A stretch of DNA of 14,912 nucleotides from CAYYJV01 sp964486395 (GTDB taxonomy: Bacteria; Patescibacteriota; Minisyncoccia; Minisyncoccales; MHMH01): the NCBI GenBank assembly GCA_964486395.1, contig CAZALP010000012.1, positions 1-14,912 of the forward strand, given 5' to 3'. This document shows, one piece after another, positions 5,624 to 13,363 of this stretch. Positions within the stretch are counted from its first letter, which is position 1, and each line of letters opens with the position of its first letter. The notes under the pieces were generated by a model. It ran no database searches and was not told where the DNA came from. It worked only from the letters and a program-made list of their open reading frames with translations. The translations under genes and the position numbers were made by a program.

Positions 5624-6580
5624 TTATTCTTTTAAATTTTTGCCGCTGTGAAATTTTCTGTGTATGTCTCTTAATCTTTTATTCGTAACATGAGTATATA
5701 TTTGAGTGCTGGTTATGCTTCGATGCCCCAAGAATTCCTGAATGGTTCTTAAATCGACTCCTTGGTTCAATAAATCCGTCGCCATACTATGACGGAGCGT
5801 GTGAGGGGTGGTAAAAATCGGCACTCCGGCTATCACAGCGTATTTTTTAATAATCCTTTCGATGGAGCGGGCAGTCAGGCGATTGTCGACATCGCTTTTT
5901 GTCCCGTAACGCACGAAGAGGGCTTTGGCCATATCTTTCCTTGTTTCCAGATATCTTTTAAGCCAGGAAAGCGCCCTTTCTGACAAGTAGACAGTCCGGG
6001 GGCGCGATCCTTTGCCTATAATGCTGAGCTCAAAATCCTTTTTGTTTTTTATATTAGCGAATTGCTCCTTATTTAGGGCTACCAGTTCGGCTATTCTGAG
6101 CCCGGTGGAAAACAGGGTTTCCAAAATAGCCCTGTCTCTAAGGCCTTGTTCAGAAGAGGTGTCCGGAGCCAGCAAAAGCCTCTCAATTTGCTCTAAAGTA
6201 AGGAATTTGACCGTTTTTTCCGCTCTGACGTCCTTTGGGAGCGTTATTTTACCCGGGGGGATGCATTCTATGTCTTTTTGCACAAAATAGCTCAGAAGGG
6301 CCCTTAGAGCGATAAGATAATAGTTTTGGCTTATTCTTTTAAGGGTTTGGCCTTTTTCGTTCTTGGAACGGGATAAATACAGCCTATAAGACCAAATATC
6401 CTCAGGAGTCAGATCGGAAGGTTTTATATTTTCCTTTTTGGCCTTTTTCAGCCAAGAGGTGAATTTATCCAGATACCTTTTATAATTTTCCTGAGTTTTA
6501 TCTGCTAAACCTTTTTCCACTTCGCAATAATCTAAAAAGTCGGGAATATATTCAATTATTGGTTTGTTAGGTTTCGTCAT
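5624..6580 (-). CDS. xer: Xer-type tyrosine recombinase/integrase
   Basis: The 318-aa enzyme has the usual XerC/XerD length and layout. A SAM-like DNA-binding N-terminal domain (about 5-105) is followed by a catalytic domain carrying all six expected residues: Arg162 (TGLRIAEL), Lys190 (IGKGSRPR), His260 and Arg263 (HTLRHSMAT), His286 (LGHRSI) and the nucleophile Tyr295 (TQIYTHV). Xer proteins resolve chromosome dimers at dif; with no phage or integron genes nearby, that role is the most likely. XerC versus XerD cannot be told from sequence, and CPR genomes may use one Xer. It has its own promoter (6627-6654), a GAGG Shine-Dalgarno (6591-6594) about ten bases before the ATG, and a dif-like site just downstream. 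Confidence 0.93.
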   Translation of the reverse strand: MTKPNKPIIEYIPDFLDYCEVEKGLADKTQENYKRYLDKFTSWLKKAKKENIKPSDLTPEDIWSYRLYLSRSKNEKGQTLKRISQNYYLIALRALLSYFVQKDIECIPPGKITLPKDVRAEKTVKFLTLEQIERLLLAPDTSSEQGLRDRAILETLFSTGLRIAELVALNKEQFANIKNKKDFELSIIGKGSRPRTVYLSERALSWLKRYLETRKDMAKALFVRYGTKSDVDNRLTARSIERIIKKYAVIAGVPIFTTPHTLRHSMATDLLNQGVDLRTIQEFLGHRSITSTQIYTHVTNKRLRDIHRKFHSGKNLKE

Positions 6581-6593
6581 ATATTACTTGCCT

Positions 6594-6613
6594 CTTTACC
6601 AACATTGTGCGAC
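6594..6613 (-). repeat. Partial copy of the dif-like sequence in the recombinase leader
   Basis: CTTTACCAACATTGTGCGAC (6594-6613) aligns with CTTTAATATTGTGCGAC (5585-5601) on the other side of the recombinase gene, sharing CTTTA and ATTGTGCGAC with a 3-nt difference in spacing. This copy lies between the predicted transcription start (about 6620) and the ATG. It could be a half-site through which the recombinase represses its own gene. Seen: the repeat; inferred: the role. Confidence 0.45.
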
Positions 6614-6626
6614 GACTACTGTATTC

Positions 6627-6654
6627 ATAATAACAGGCCTCGAAAACCTGTCAA
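6627..6654 (-). promoter_or_regulatory. Sigma70-type promoter of the recombinase gene
   Basis: On the - strand TTGACA (6654-6649) is a perfect -35 box, and TATTAT (6632-6627) is a 5/6 match to the -10 box with a 16-bp spacer. The spacer holds a short inverted repeat (CAGG...CCTG, 6634-6650 region). The start would be near 6620, leaving a 40-nt leader. It separates the recombinase from the gltX unit upstream. Confidence 0.65.
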
Positions 6655-6666
6655 CCCCACTCCCCC

Positions 6667-7053
6667 TCAATCCAGCAGTGCTTTAAACCTTTCCCAAAGA
6701 TCTTTTTGCATCTCTTTTGTTTCTTTTTGTAGCTCTTTTTCCAACTCCGGCCGTCTTTTTTCAACTTCCTTGCCCAAGAGCCCGAGAAACTTTTTCCACC
6801 ACGGCTCGATAACCGGCCGCAGCCATTTTGCTATTTTTACTATCGTACCTTTCATTATGGGCCAGGCCTCCTCTCGCCAGATTTTTTCCATTTCTCCCGG
6901 CAATTTTTCTAAAATTTTTAAGCCGAAGTCTTTGGCCTCTTTCACTGTTTGGGGCATTTGAGTCATATTATACTGGGGCGTTTGAGCCGAAACAAAACCA
7001 GGCAAAACTAAGCTTATCATCGATAAAATAATTATAAATTTGCGTAATATCAT
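6667..7053 (-). CDS. Small secreted amphipathic-helix protein of unknown function
   Basis: The 128-aa protein starts with a clear Sec signal peptide (MILRKFIIILSMISLVLPGF...) with likely cleavage after VSA, about residue 23. The mature part of about 105 aa is almost wholly predicted helix, rich in Lys, Glu and Trp, with WREEAWP, KWLRPVIEPWWKKFLGLL (about 76-93) and a heptad-like C-terminal tail (VEKRRPELEKELQKETKEM). No cysteine, enzyme motif or second membrane helix is visible. It could bind membrane or cell wall from outside. The ATG lies one base after the gltX stop (TAA T ATG), so it is probably translated by re-initiation from gltX and shares its promoter. I do not recognise the family. 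Confidence 0.75.
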   Translation of the reverse strand: MILRKFIIILSMISLVLPGFVSAQTPQYNMTQMPQTVKEAKDFGLKILEKLPGEMEKIWREEAWPIMKGTIVKIAKWLRPVIEPWWKKFLGLLGKEVEKRRPELEKELQKETKEMQKDLWERFKALLD

Positions 7054-7054
7054 A

Positions 7055-8509
7055 TTATTCCATTAATTCCCTAGCCTGCTTAATCCGGACCAGGGTTTTT
7101 TCTTTGCCCAGGATCTCGGCTATTTCAAAGGGTCCCGCCGAAGCTTCTTTTCCGCTCAAAGCGACTCTCAAGGGCCATAAAAGCTTTCCCCTGTCGCGTA
7201 GAGGTTTTTCTTTGGTCGGCTCGCGCGGCGTAGTCCCCCATTCTTCTGCTGCTGACGTTAAAACTTTTTCCAAAGTTTCTTTGTCCCAATTTTCTATTCC
7301 AGACAATATTTTCTCTAATTTGTCAAGAGATTCTTTGACTTCAGCATCCGACATACCTTTCCACTTCAAAAGCTCTTTATTATATTTTAACGCATCTTTG
7401 AAGAAAAAATCGGTCAATTCCGTGATTTCCGACAATTTCTTCAATCTTTCCTGATATACGGAAACAACTTTCTCAAGATATTTAGGTTCGGCTTTTGGCA
7501 AATAAGGCTCGCAGAGCTCTGACAGCTTTTTTGCTGATAATTGCCTAATGTATATGCCGTTTAAATAATTTAAGCGTTGAATGTTAAATACGGCTCCCGA
7601 TTTTTGAATTTTTTCCAAAGAAAACTCCTTAATCAGTTCTTTCATTGAAAAAATTTCTTTTTCCGTATCCGGGTTCCAGCCCAGGAGAGCCATGAAATTA
7701 ACCAAGGCTTCGGGCAGATATCCCTCCTTTTTGTATTCTGAAACAGCCACGGCCCCGTGCCTTTTGGAGAGCTTTGACTTGTCAGGCCCCAAAATAAGGG
7801 GCAGGTGGGCGTATTTTGGCTGAGGAAAGCCTAGGGCTTCCTGAAGCAGAATTTGCTTGGGAGTGTTGGAAATATGATCTTCCCCCCTGATGACGTGGGA
7901 AATTCTTGTTTCAAAATCATCTATCACCACGGCAAAATTGTACAAGGGGGTAGCTAAATCTTTGGCAATGGAGAAATCCCCTATCAAATCGACATCGAAT
8001 TCGATGTTTTTGCGGATTAGATCTTTGAATTTCACCTTTCCGGGAGCCGTTTTAAAGCGGATTATGGAAGGCTGCCCTTCAGCCAGTTTTTTTTTGACTT
8101 CATCTTCTGAAAGCCCTCGGCATTTTCCGTTGTATTTCGGAGCTTCTCCTCTAGCCATCCGCTCCTGCCTTTTGGCTTCCAGCTCATCTTCCGAACAAAA
8201 GCAATAGTAAGCTTTCCCCTCTTTTAACAATTTTTCCAAATATTTGCTGTAGATCTTGATTCTTTCTGACTGGCGGTAGAATTCGTCCCATTCAATACCC
8301 AGCCATCTTAAATTTTCCACGATGTCTTTTTCAAATTTAGGATTTGACCTCTCTAGGTCAGTATCCTCTATCCTCAGAATGAATTTTCCGCCCTCGTGCC
8401 TGGCGAATAAATAGTTAAACAAAGCCGTCCTGGCGGTTCCCAGGTGCAGGTTGCCCGTCGGCGAAGGAGCAATTCTCACCCGAATGTCTTTGGCAAATTT
8501 ATCTGTCAT
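7055..8509 (-). CDS. gltX: Glutamyl-tRNA synthetase
   Basis: This 484-aa class I aminoacyl-tRNA synthetase charges tRNA with glutamate in the cytoplasm. The catalytic Rossmann domain has PSPTGNLHLGTART (15-28) with the HIGH-equivalent HLGT, the KMSKS-equivalent KLSKR (246-250), and RIEDTD (46-51). Cys103, Cys105 and Cys130 sit where some GluRS enzymes bind zinc. The C-terminal helical part provides anticodon binding. Length is normal for bacterial GluRS. Whether it also charges tRNA-Gln (with amidation by GatCAB) cannot be judged here, but that is common in small genomes. It begins a two-gene unit with the secreted protein downstream and has an extended -10 promoter very close to the ATG. Confidence 0.97.
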   Translation of the reverse strand: MTDKFAKDIRVRIAPSPTGNLHLGTARTALFNYLFARHEGGKFILRIEDTDLERSNPKFEKDIVENLRWLGIEWDEFYRQSERIKIYSKYLEKLLKEGKAYYCFCSEDELEAKRQERMARGEAPKYNGKCRGLSEDEVKKKLAEGQPSIIRFKTAPGKVKFKDLIRKNIEFDVDLIGDFSIAKDLATPLYNFAVVIDDFETRISHVIRGEDHISNTPKQILLQEALGFPQPKYAHLPLILGPDKSKLSKRHGAVAVSEYKKEGYLPEALVNFMALLGWNPDTEKEIFSMKELIKEFSLEKIQKSGAVFNIQRLNYLNGIYIRQLSAKKLSELCEPYLPKAEPKYLEKVVSVYQERLKKLSEITELTDFFFKDALKYNKELLKWKGMSDAEVKESLDKLEKILSGIENWDKETLEKVLTSAAEEWGTTPREPTKEKPLRDRGKLLWPLRVALSGKEASAGPFEIAEILGKEKTLVRIKQARELME

Positions 8510-8518
8510 TCTAGGTAT

Positions 8519-8527
8519 ATTATATCA
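8519..8527 (-). promoter_or_regulatory. Extended -10 promoter of gltX (near-leaderless)
   Basis: On the - strand TGATATAAT is a perfect extended -10 box, nine bases before the gltX ATG at 8509, so the message would carry at most about 3 nt of leader. No Shine-Dalgarno is seen. Confidence 0.6.
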
Positions 8528-8530
8528 GAA

Positions 8531-8561
8531 ATCACCCCAAAACAAAAATCACGCCCAAAAC
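8531..8561 (-). repeat. Imperfect tandem repeat just upstream of the gltX -10 box
   Basis: Two near-identical units, GTTTTGGGCGTGAT (8561-8548) and GTTTTGGGGTGAT (8543-8531), lie in the -35/spacer region of the gltX promoter with a period of about 17 bases. They could bind a regulator or simply be a small duplication. The remaining murG-gltX gap (8562-8634) is AT-rich, with only a weak TTGGA/TCCAA hairpin (8572-8584) and no clear terminator. Confidence 0.4.
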
Positions 8562-8634
8562 TAAAATCAATTTGGAAAATCCAATTTTTATTAAGACTTA
8601 TACTTAGTTTATTAATTTTATTTGAATTTTTTAT

Positions 8635-9765
8635 TTAGGTTAGGTAGTTTAGGAGGTGTTCTGCGACAAAGCGGGCAGAGTCGGGCTGGGCGAATTCTCC
8701 GGCCGCCTCTTTCATTTTTTCCAATTCTGACGGATGAGAAAATAAATATTTCAGTTTTTCCAGGAAAAAATGAGGAGCCAGGTTGGATTCTTCCATGACT
8801 ATGGCAGCGCCGTATTGGGCGTAAGTGTAGGCGTTTTTCACCTGGTGGTTTTGGGCGGAAATCGCCAGAGGAATTAAAATGCTGGGTTTTCGGCAGGCGG
8901 CTATCTCGAAGATGGCCCCCGATCCCGCCCTGCTCAAAACAAGATCGGCGGCCGCATAGGCCTCCCTTAGCTCTATTTCTTTTAGAAAATTGATGGGGTG
9001 GTAATATTTTCCCAATTCTTTGTTAATCACTACCTTTGATTCCGCTTTGACCTGCTGAAAATTATTTTCCCCAGTTTGATGGATCAGCTCGAAATGAGTT
9101 AGAAGCTCAGGCAGGATTTCCAAAAGTAGATCGTTGATCTTTTGGGCACCCTGGGATCCTCCTATAACCAAAATGACAGGCTTTTCTCCGGTTAAGCTGA
9201 AAAGCTCTTTGGCTTTTTCTTTCGAGCCTTTTAAGATTTCTTTTCTGACGGGGTTTCCTACCGAAATCATTTTCTCTTCAGGAAAATATTCTGTTTGGGA
9301 AATCGGAAAAGATACAAAAATTTTTGGAATTAGTTTAGACAAAAATCTGTTGGCCAGCCCCGGAACCACATCGGATTCGTGAAGCAAAACCGGCTTTCTG
9401 AAAAACCATCCCCAAAAGCAAGTAGCCAGAGAACCGTATCCCCCCTTGCTGAAAATAACATCGGGGTTTAGAAAAAGCACATGGAAAAAGGCCTGCAGGA
9501 ATCCTACGGGAGTTTTGCATAGCATGTCTGCTATGTTTTGAAGAATGCTTTTCCAGTTTTTATATCTTCTGATTTTTCCGGCCAGAATGCTTTTTATCTT
9601 AACCCCTTCTTGGGACAGTAAAATTTCCCCGAATTCGTCTTTGGGACCCACATAGGAAAAATCTACTTTCCATCCCAGCCTTCTTATCTCTCTGGTTATC
9701 GCCACAATCGGATAAATGTGTCCGGCAGTTCCCCCGCCGGTGAATAGTATTTTTTTGTTTTTCAT
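8635..9765 (-). CDS. murG: MurG: UDP-GlcNAc:lipid I GlcNAc transferase
   Basis: The 376-aa GT28 enzyme adds GlcNAc to lipid I on the inner face of the membrane to form lipid II. The N-terminal half has GGGTAGHIYP (10-19), the first glycine loop, and GGYGS (108-112). The C-terminal half has GGSQGAQKIN (202-211), the donor-binding RAGSGAIFE (279-287) and NHQVKNA (306-312). The usual HEQN motif reads HESD (129-132) before VPGLANR, a variant I associate with CPR MurG proteins. Its ATG overlaps the ftsW stop (ATGA), so the two are translationally coupled. It is the last gene of the murL-murD-ftsW-murG unit. Confidence 0.96.
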   Translation of the reverse strand: MKNKKILFTGGGTAGHIYPIVAITREIRRLGWKVDFSYVGPKDEFGEILLSQEGVKIKSILAGKIRRYKNWKSILQNIADMLCKTPVGFLQAFFHVLFLNPDVIFSKGGYGSLATCFWGWFFRKPVLLHESDVVPGLANRFLSKLIPKIFVSFPISQTEYFPEEKMISVGNPVRKEILKGSKEKAKELFSLTGEKPVILVIGGSQGAQKINDLLLEILPELLTHFELIHQTGENNFQQVKAESKVVINKELGKYYHPINFLKEIELREAYAAADLVLSRAGSGAIFEIAACRKPSILIPLAISAQNHQVKNAYTYAQYGAAIVMEESNLAPHFFLEKLKYLFSHPSELEKMKEAAGEFAQPDSARFVAEHLLNYLT

Positions 9766-10880
9766 ATATTTTTGGTATTTTTGGAAATATTAAGAAGTAT
9801 TCCAGCGGCCGTCAATTCTGTCACTAAAGCCGTTCCTCCGTAGCTGACAAAGGGCAAAGGAATGCCAGTAAGCGGCAATATCCCCACCATGGCCCCTATG
9901 TTTACGAAGGCCTGCAGGGTTATCCAAGAGCTGATTCCCACTACGGTTAATTTGTAAAATTTGTTTTGGGTTTTTTTGGCAATGGCATAGGAACGCCAGG
10001 CAAAAAGCAAAAAAAGAACGATTAGAATCAAACTGCCCAGAAAGCCGGTTTCTTGCGCAAAGACAGCAAAAATGGAATCTGCCATGGGTTGTGGCAAGAA
10101 GAACTTCTGCGTGCTCATTCCCAAACCCACCCCCAACAGGCCTCCAGAACCTATCGTCATCAAGGCCTGCTTTATCTGATAGCTTAATCCCATGGGATCC
10201 AGTTCGGGTTTGAGAAAAACCAGCAGCCTTTCAAAGCGGTAGGAAGCCGTTTTTATCAAAACAATTAGCGCTCCCAGCTCGACGAGAACTATCATGAAAA
10301 CGTATTTCAAGGGATACCCCGCGGAGAAATACATGAAGGTGGCGCTGATCACTATTACTGCCAATGTGCTGATATCCGGCTGTAAAGTCAGAAGAAGGCC
10401 GATAATTCCCAGGATTACAAAAAAGGCGGTGGTGGTGGCGGAAGCGGCTATCATTTTTTTTCTGTGGGCGAACAGTGGATTTTCGGTTCTAGCGGAAAGC
10501 CAGGCAGCCAGATAAAGGATGAAGGTTAACTTCAGAAATTCAGAAGGCTGAAAAGAAACTATTCCCAGGTTTATCCAACGGCTGGCCCCACCAAGGGTAA
10601 ATCCAATCTTAGGAACGAAAACCAGAATCATTAAGAACAGGTTTGCCAACAAGAAAATTGGCGTCCATTTTTTCAGAAGAGACAAAGAAACCCTGAAAGC
10701 CAAAAATCCTAGGAGGATTCCGGGAGCCAACCCTACCAAAAGATGGCGAAAAAGATAAAAAGTGGGAGAACCGAATTTTTCCTGAGAGATTGGGAAAGAA
10801 ACGCTTACCAGAACGACAATTCCCAGCAAAATTAAAATACCGATTATCAAAGCTAGAAAATAGTCAACCTTTTTTCCCAT
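9762..10880 (-). CDS. ftsW: FtsW/RodA-type SEDS peptidoglycan polymerase
   Basis: The 372-aa polytopic membrane protein has about ten helices and belongs to the SEDS family, which polymerises lipid II glycan strands with a class B PBP. Family motifs are GGASRWINLG (97-106), QPSEFLKL (111-118), PELDPMGLSYQ (225-235) and the large extracellular loop with MADSIFAVFAQETGF (266-280), where Asp268 matches the catalytic Asp of FtsW/RodA. The C-terminal part has PLPFVSYGGT (341-350). FtsW is preferred over RodA because the gene lies between murD and murG, the classical division/cell-wall order. Four bases separate it from the murD stop and it overlaps murG by 4 nt. Confidence 0.93.
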   Translation of the reverse strand: MGKKVDYFLALIIGILILLGIVVLVSVSFPISQEKFGSPTFYLFRHLLVGLAPGILLGFLAFRVSLSLLKKWTPIFLLANLFLMILVFVPKIGFTLGGASRWINLGIVSFQPSEFLKLTFILYLAAWLSARTENPLFAHRKKMIAASATTTAFFVILGIIGLLLTLQPDISTLAVIVISATFMYFSAGYPLKYVFMIVLVELGALIVLIKTASYRFERLLVFLKPELDPMGLSYQIKQALMTIGSGGLLGVGLGMSTQKFFLPQPMADSIFAVFAQETGFLGSLILIVLFLLFAWRSYAIAKKTQNKFYKLTVVGISSWITLQAFVNIGAMVGILPLTGIPLPFVSYGGTALVTELTAAGILLNISKNTKNI

Positions 10881-10884
10881 TATC

Positions 10885-12075
10885 TTATTTTAACATTTTG
10901 ATGAACTTTTTGAATTGGTTTCCTCTGTCAGCGTAATCTTTAAAAATGCCAAAACTCGGGGAAGCGGGAGAAAGCAGGCAAGTTTTGCCTTTATTGGTAT
11001 GTCGGTAAGCCAATTCGACGGCTTTTTTCATATCTTTAACAAAAAAATATTGGAATTTGAGAAGAGGAATTTGGAATTTTTTGATGGCTTGTTTGATTCG
11101 TCTACCGGTGTCAGGAAACAAAATAAGCGTTTTTACATTGCTTTTAATTAATCTTTTTGCCAAACCATCGAATGACAGTCCTCTGTCAAACCCGCCGAGA
11201 ATCAAAGTTTGGACATTATCTCCCAAAAAATCCAAAGCCTCAATGGTGGTTTCTGAAATGGTGGATAAAGAATCGTTGTAAAATTCTATTCCCTTGAATT
11301 TTCCAACCAATTCCAGTCTGTGGGGCAGCATTTTAAACTTTTTAACCGTCGGCACTTTAAATATTTTGGCTACTGCTTCCGCCGCCCTTTGGTTCAGCTC
11401 GTAATATTTGCCCTCAATGGGAATTTTTCTGGCTTTTGATCGCTTGGCGATTTTCTTCACTTTTGAATCTCGGCAATTGTAAATAAGGTAGTCTTTCTTC
11501 GATTGGTATTTCGCGATATTGGCCTTGGCTTCCACGTACTCCGCAAAATTCCCATAATAATCCAAGTGTTCGGGATAAATATTCAGAAGTACGGCAATGT
11601 GCGGGCTTTTTCTAAGATTAGCGAGTTGAAAGCTGGATAACTCGTAAACAAAAACGTCGTCTTTTTTGGCTTTCAGCAGAGACAGCAAAACCGGTTTTCC
11701 GATGTTCCCCACCAGGTGGGCCTTTATCCCCCCGTTTTTTAATACCTGGTATATCCAAAAAGCGGTGGTGCTTTTTCCCTTAGTGCCAGTCACCCCGATA
11801 ATTTTTCCCGGACAGTTCTCAAAGAAAATTTCGGTTTGGGAAGTAACTTTCTGCTTTTTTACGGTGAAGGGTTTTACTACTTTAAACGGTATGCCGGGCG
11901 ATTTAATAATGATGTTATAGTCCTTTATTTTTTTAAGGTAATTTTTATCAAATTTCTGATCGGCGACATCAATTTTCTTTTTGGGAAATATTTTTTTCAA
12001 AAACCTCAAAGTATCTCTCCCTTCTTTACCAAATCCAAGAATAACTATTTTTTTATTTTTGAATTTTTCAAGCAT
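10885..12075 (-). CDS. murD: MurD-type ligase (probably MurD2, adding L-glutamate)
   Basis: The 396-aa Mur ligase couples glutamate to UDP-MurNAc-L-Ala with ATP. It has an N-terminal UDP-binding domain (1-90, GFGKEG at 14-19), the P-loop GVTGTKGKST (94-103), YPEHLDYYG (167-175), HRLE (252-255) and a C-terminal ligase domain. Residues around the glutamate site differ from E. coli MurD: NDSKAT becomes NDSLST (267-272), the GGDGK lysine region reads GGFDRG (294-299), and SPACAS reads SPASPS (369-374). With murL directly upstream and overlapping by 31 nt, I infer that it uses L-Glu like Xanthomonas MurD2. That specificity is inference; membership of the MurD family is secure. Confidence 0.93.
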   Translation of the reverse strand: MLEKFKNKKIVILGFGKEGRDTLRFLKKIFPKKKIDVADQKFDKNYLKKIKDYNIIIKSPGIPFKVVKPFTVKKQKVTSQTEIFFENCPGKIIGVTGTKGKSTTAFWIYQVLKNGGIKAHLVGNIGKPVLLSLLKAKKDDVFVYELSSFQLANLRKSPHIAVLLNIYPEHLDYYGNFAEYVEAKANIAKYQSKKDYLIYNCRDSKVKKIAKRSKARKIPIEGKYYELNQRAAEAVAKIFKVPTVKKFKMLPHRLELVGKFKGIEFYNDSLSTISETTIEALDFLGDNVQTLILGGFDRGLSFDGLAKRLIKSNVKTLILFPDTGRRIKQAIKKFQIPLLKFQYFFVKDMKKAVELAYRHTNKGKTCLLSPASPSFGIFKDYADRGNQFKKFIKMLK

Positions 12076-13280
12076 AATTTTAAGGCCTTTTTGGCTTCAG
12101 CATAAGTGCCGACGCACTCGAAAGGTTTGACTCTCCCCTGCCCTATCAGACTTTTGAGAATCGGTCGCAACTCTTTCTTTCGCAAAAGATCTTCGCCGAA
12201 AATTTTTAAAAGTTGTTTTTTCTTCAAATAGGGACATAAAGTTAAATAGATAAAGAGGCATTTAGGGCATTTTCCGCACCAACGTTTTTTTAACTTTTTG
12301 GCCGCCACCTTGTTACAGCTGGAAAAAACAGGGAAATATTTCGGGTAATTCGAGAACATTTCGGCTATTTCCAATTCAGTGTATTTTCTCAAAAAACTGA
12401 AATAACGGATGTTTTTCACTAAATATTTTTTGCAGTATTTTTGAAATTTTTTTTCGAAATCAGAACTCTTTGAATACTGGTGATTTATCATCTTCCCCAA
12501 ATACCTGACATTGCCCTCGTCGGCCGATTTTTCGTTGGAAAAAGCAATGTTTTTGTAGCTGAACAAAACTGCGCAAAATACGCTTAAAAAAGACAGGACG
12601 GCAGTAAAAGGAGTGTGGCCGTTCAAATACCCTCTTTTATTTAATTTCAACAAAGCCGGATCGATTTTTCTTTCAACAACGATGGGGTTTTTGATTCCGG
12701 CAGTTCTTAATACGTCTTTGACGGCTTTGCCGGGATTCACCGTAAAGGCGTTTATTTTTTTGCCGGTTTTTTTTAATTTTTCCAGCGTGACAACCGAATC
12801 TTTTCCTCCGCCCACGGGCACCAAATACCAATCGTAAAATTCAGCAATCGCGGATTTTCGTGATTGGTTACTTTTAGTTTTAATAGTTTTAATCTTTAAA
12901 AAATTAGGTAATCGCCAGTCGATTTTGTTTTCGTAGAAAAACTGGCCCATGCCCTTAATGATTAAATCTTTCCACCAGCGAAGCTGTTCTTTGTTCAGGA
13001 AACCTGATTCAATTGCAATTTCCGGCGAACAGGTCGCTTTCCAGTAACTGGGTATCTCAATCAACCCCAGATGAAATACCAAATTGTCCAAAACTTCTTT
13101 TTTAATCTTTTTTATCCGGGAACGATTGATATTCTTTACAATCAAAACGGGTTTGAAACGTAGATCCGGTTCTACTCTAAAGTCAAAAAAAACCTTCAAA
13201 TTATTCCGAACCACCTTGTAACAATAACCTTCATAGATGAATTTTGGATATTTTTCCCGAAGTTTTTTAAAGGGTTTCAT
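12045..13280 (-). CDS. murL: MurL: UDP-MurNAc-L-Ala-L-Glu epimerase
   Basis: The 411-aa protein matches the MurL family, which uses ATP (to AMP and PPi) to turn the terminal L-Glu of UDP-MurNAc-L-Ala-L-Glu into D-Glu; known from Xanthomonas oryzae with MurD2. Features are the PP-loop-like PVGGGKDS (155-162), NGHTPFTA (220-227), SNEKSADEGNV (248-258), NHQYSKS (266-272), a cysteine group C322/C335/C338/C341 (WCGKCPKC), and KPFECVGT (385-392) near the end. No membrane segment is seen, so it is cytoplasmic. It is first in the unit and overlaps murD by 31 nt, which supports a joint pathway. A terminator and a close -10 box lie upstream; no Shine-Dalgarno is visible. Assignment is from recalled family motifs; another PP-loop enzyme is the alternative. 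Confidence 0.85.
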   Translation of the reverse strand: MKPFKKLREKYPKFIYEGYCYKVVRNNLKVFFDFRVEPDLRFKPVLIVKNINRSRIKKIKKEVLDNLVFHLGLIEIPSYWKATCSPEIAIESGFLNKEQLRWWKDLIIKGMGQFFYENKIDWRLPNFLKIKTIKTKSNQSRKSAIAEFYDWYLVPVGGGKDSVVTLEKLKKTGKKINAFTVNPGKAVKDVLRTAGIKNPIVVERKIDPALLKLNKRGYLNGHTPFTAVLSFLSVFCAVLFSYKNIAFSNEKSADEGNVRYLGKMINHQYSKSSDFEKKFQKYCKKYLVKNIRYFSFLRKYTELEIAEMFSNYPKYFPVFSSCNKVAAKKLKKRWCGKCPKCLFIYLTLCPYLKKKQLLKIFGEDLLRKKELRPILKSLIGQGRVKPFECVGTYAEAKKALKLCLKNSKIKK

Positions 13281-13286
13281 ACAATT

Positions 13287-13292
13287 ATCATA
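13287..13292 (-). promoter_or_regulatory. Candidate -10 box of the murL operon (leaderless)
   Basis: On the - strand TATGAT (5/6 match to TATAAT) ends six bases before the murL ATG, the same geometry as the other leaderless-type starts here. It lacks the TG extension. The upstream terminator at 13318-13347 implies that murL needs its own promoter. Confidence 0.4.
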
Positions 13293-13317
13293 ACTCGAAT
13301 TTAAATGAGGGGCAAAT

Positions 13318-13347
13318 AAAAAACAGGGGCTCTTCCGCCCCTGTTTT
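13318..13347 (-). terminator. Strong terminator after the 121-aa membrane protein gene
   Basis: AAAACAGGGGC (13320-13330) and GCCCCTGTTTT (13337-13347) form a perfect 11-bp stem with a 6-nt loop. Read on the - strand it ends in six T residues (13323-13318). It insulates the membrane-protein gene from the murL operon and is nearly symmetric, so could also act on the + strand. Confidence 0.9.
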
Positions 13348-13363
13348 GGTGTTTTGGCTTTTA

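Noticed and set aside
5585..6613. Recombinase as the integrase of a mobile element with att sites
   Set aside because: There is no cargo, phage or transposon gene and no tRNA nearby, and protein length and motifs fit a housekeeping Xer. The flanking repeats are short and not identical.
8562..8634. Terminator after murG
   Set aside because: Only a weak 5-bp AT-containing stem without a proper T-tract on the - strand, so read-through into gltX cannot be excluded.
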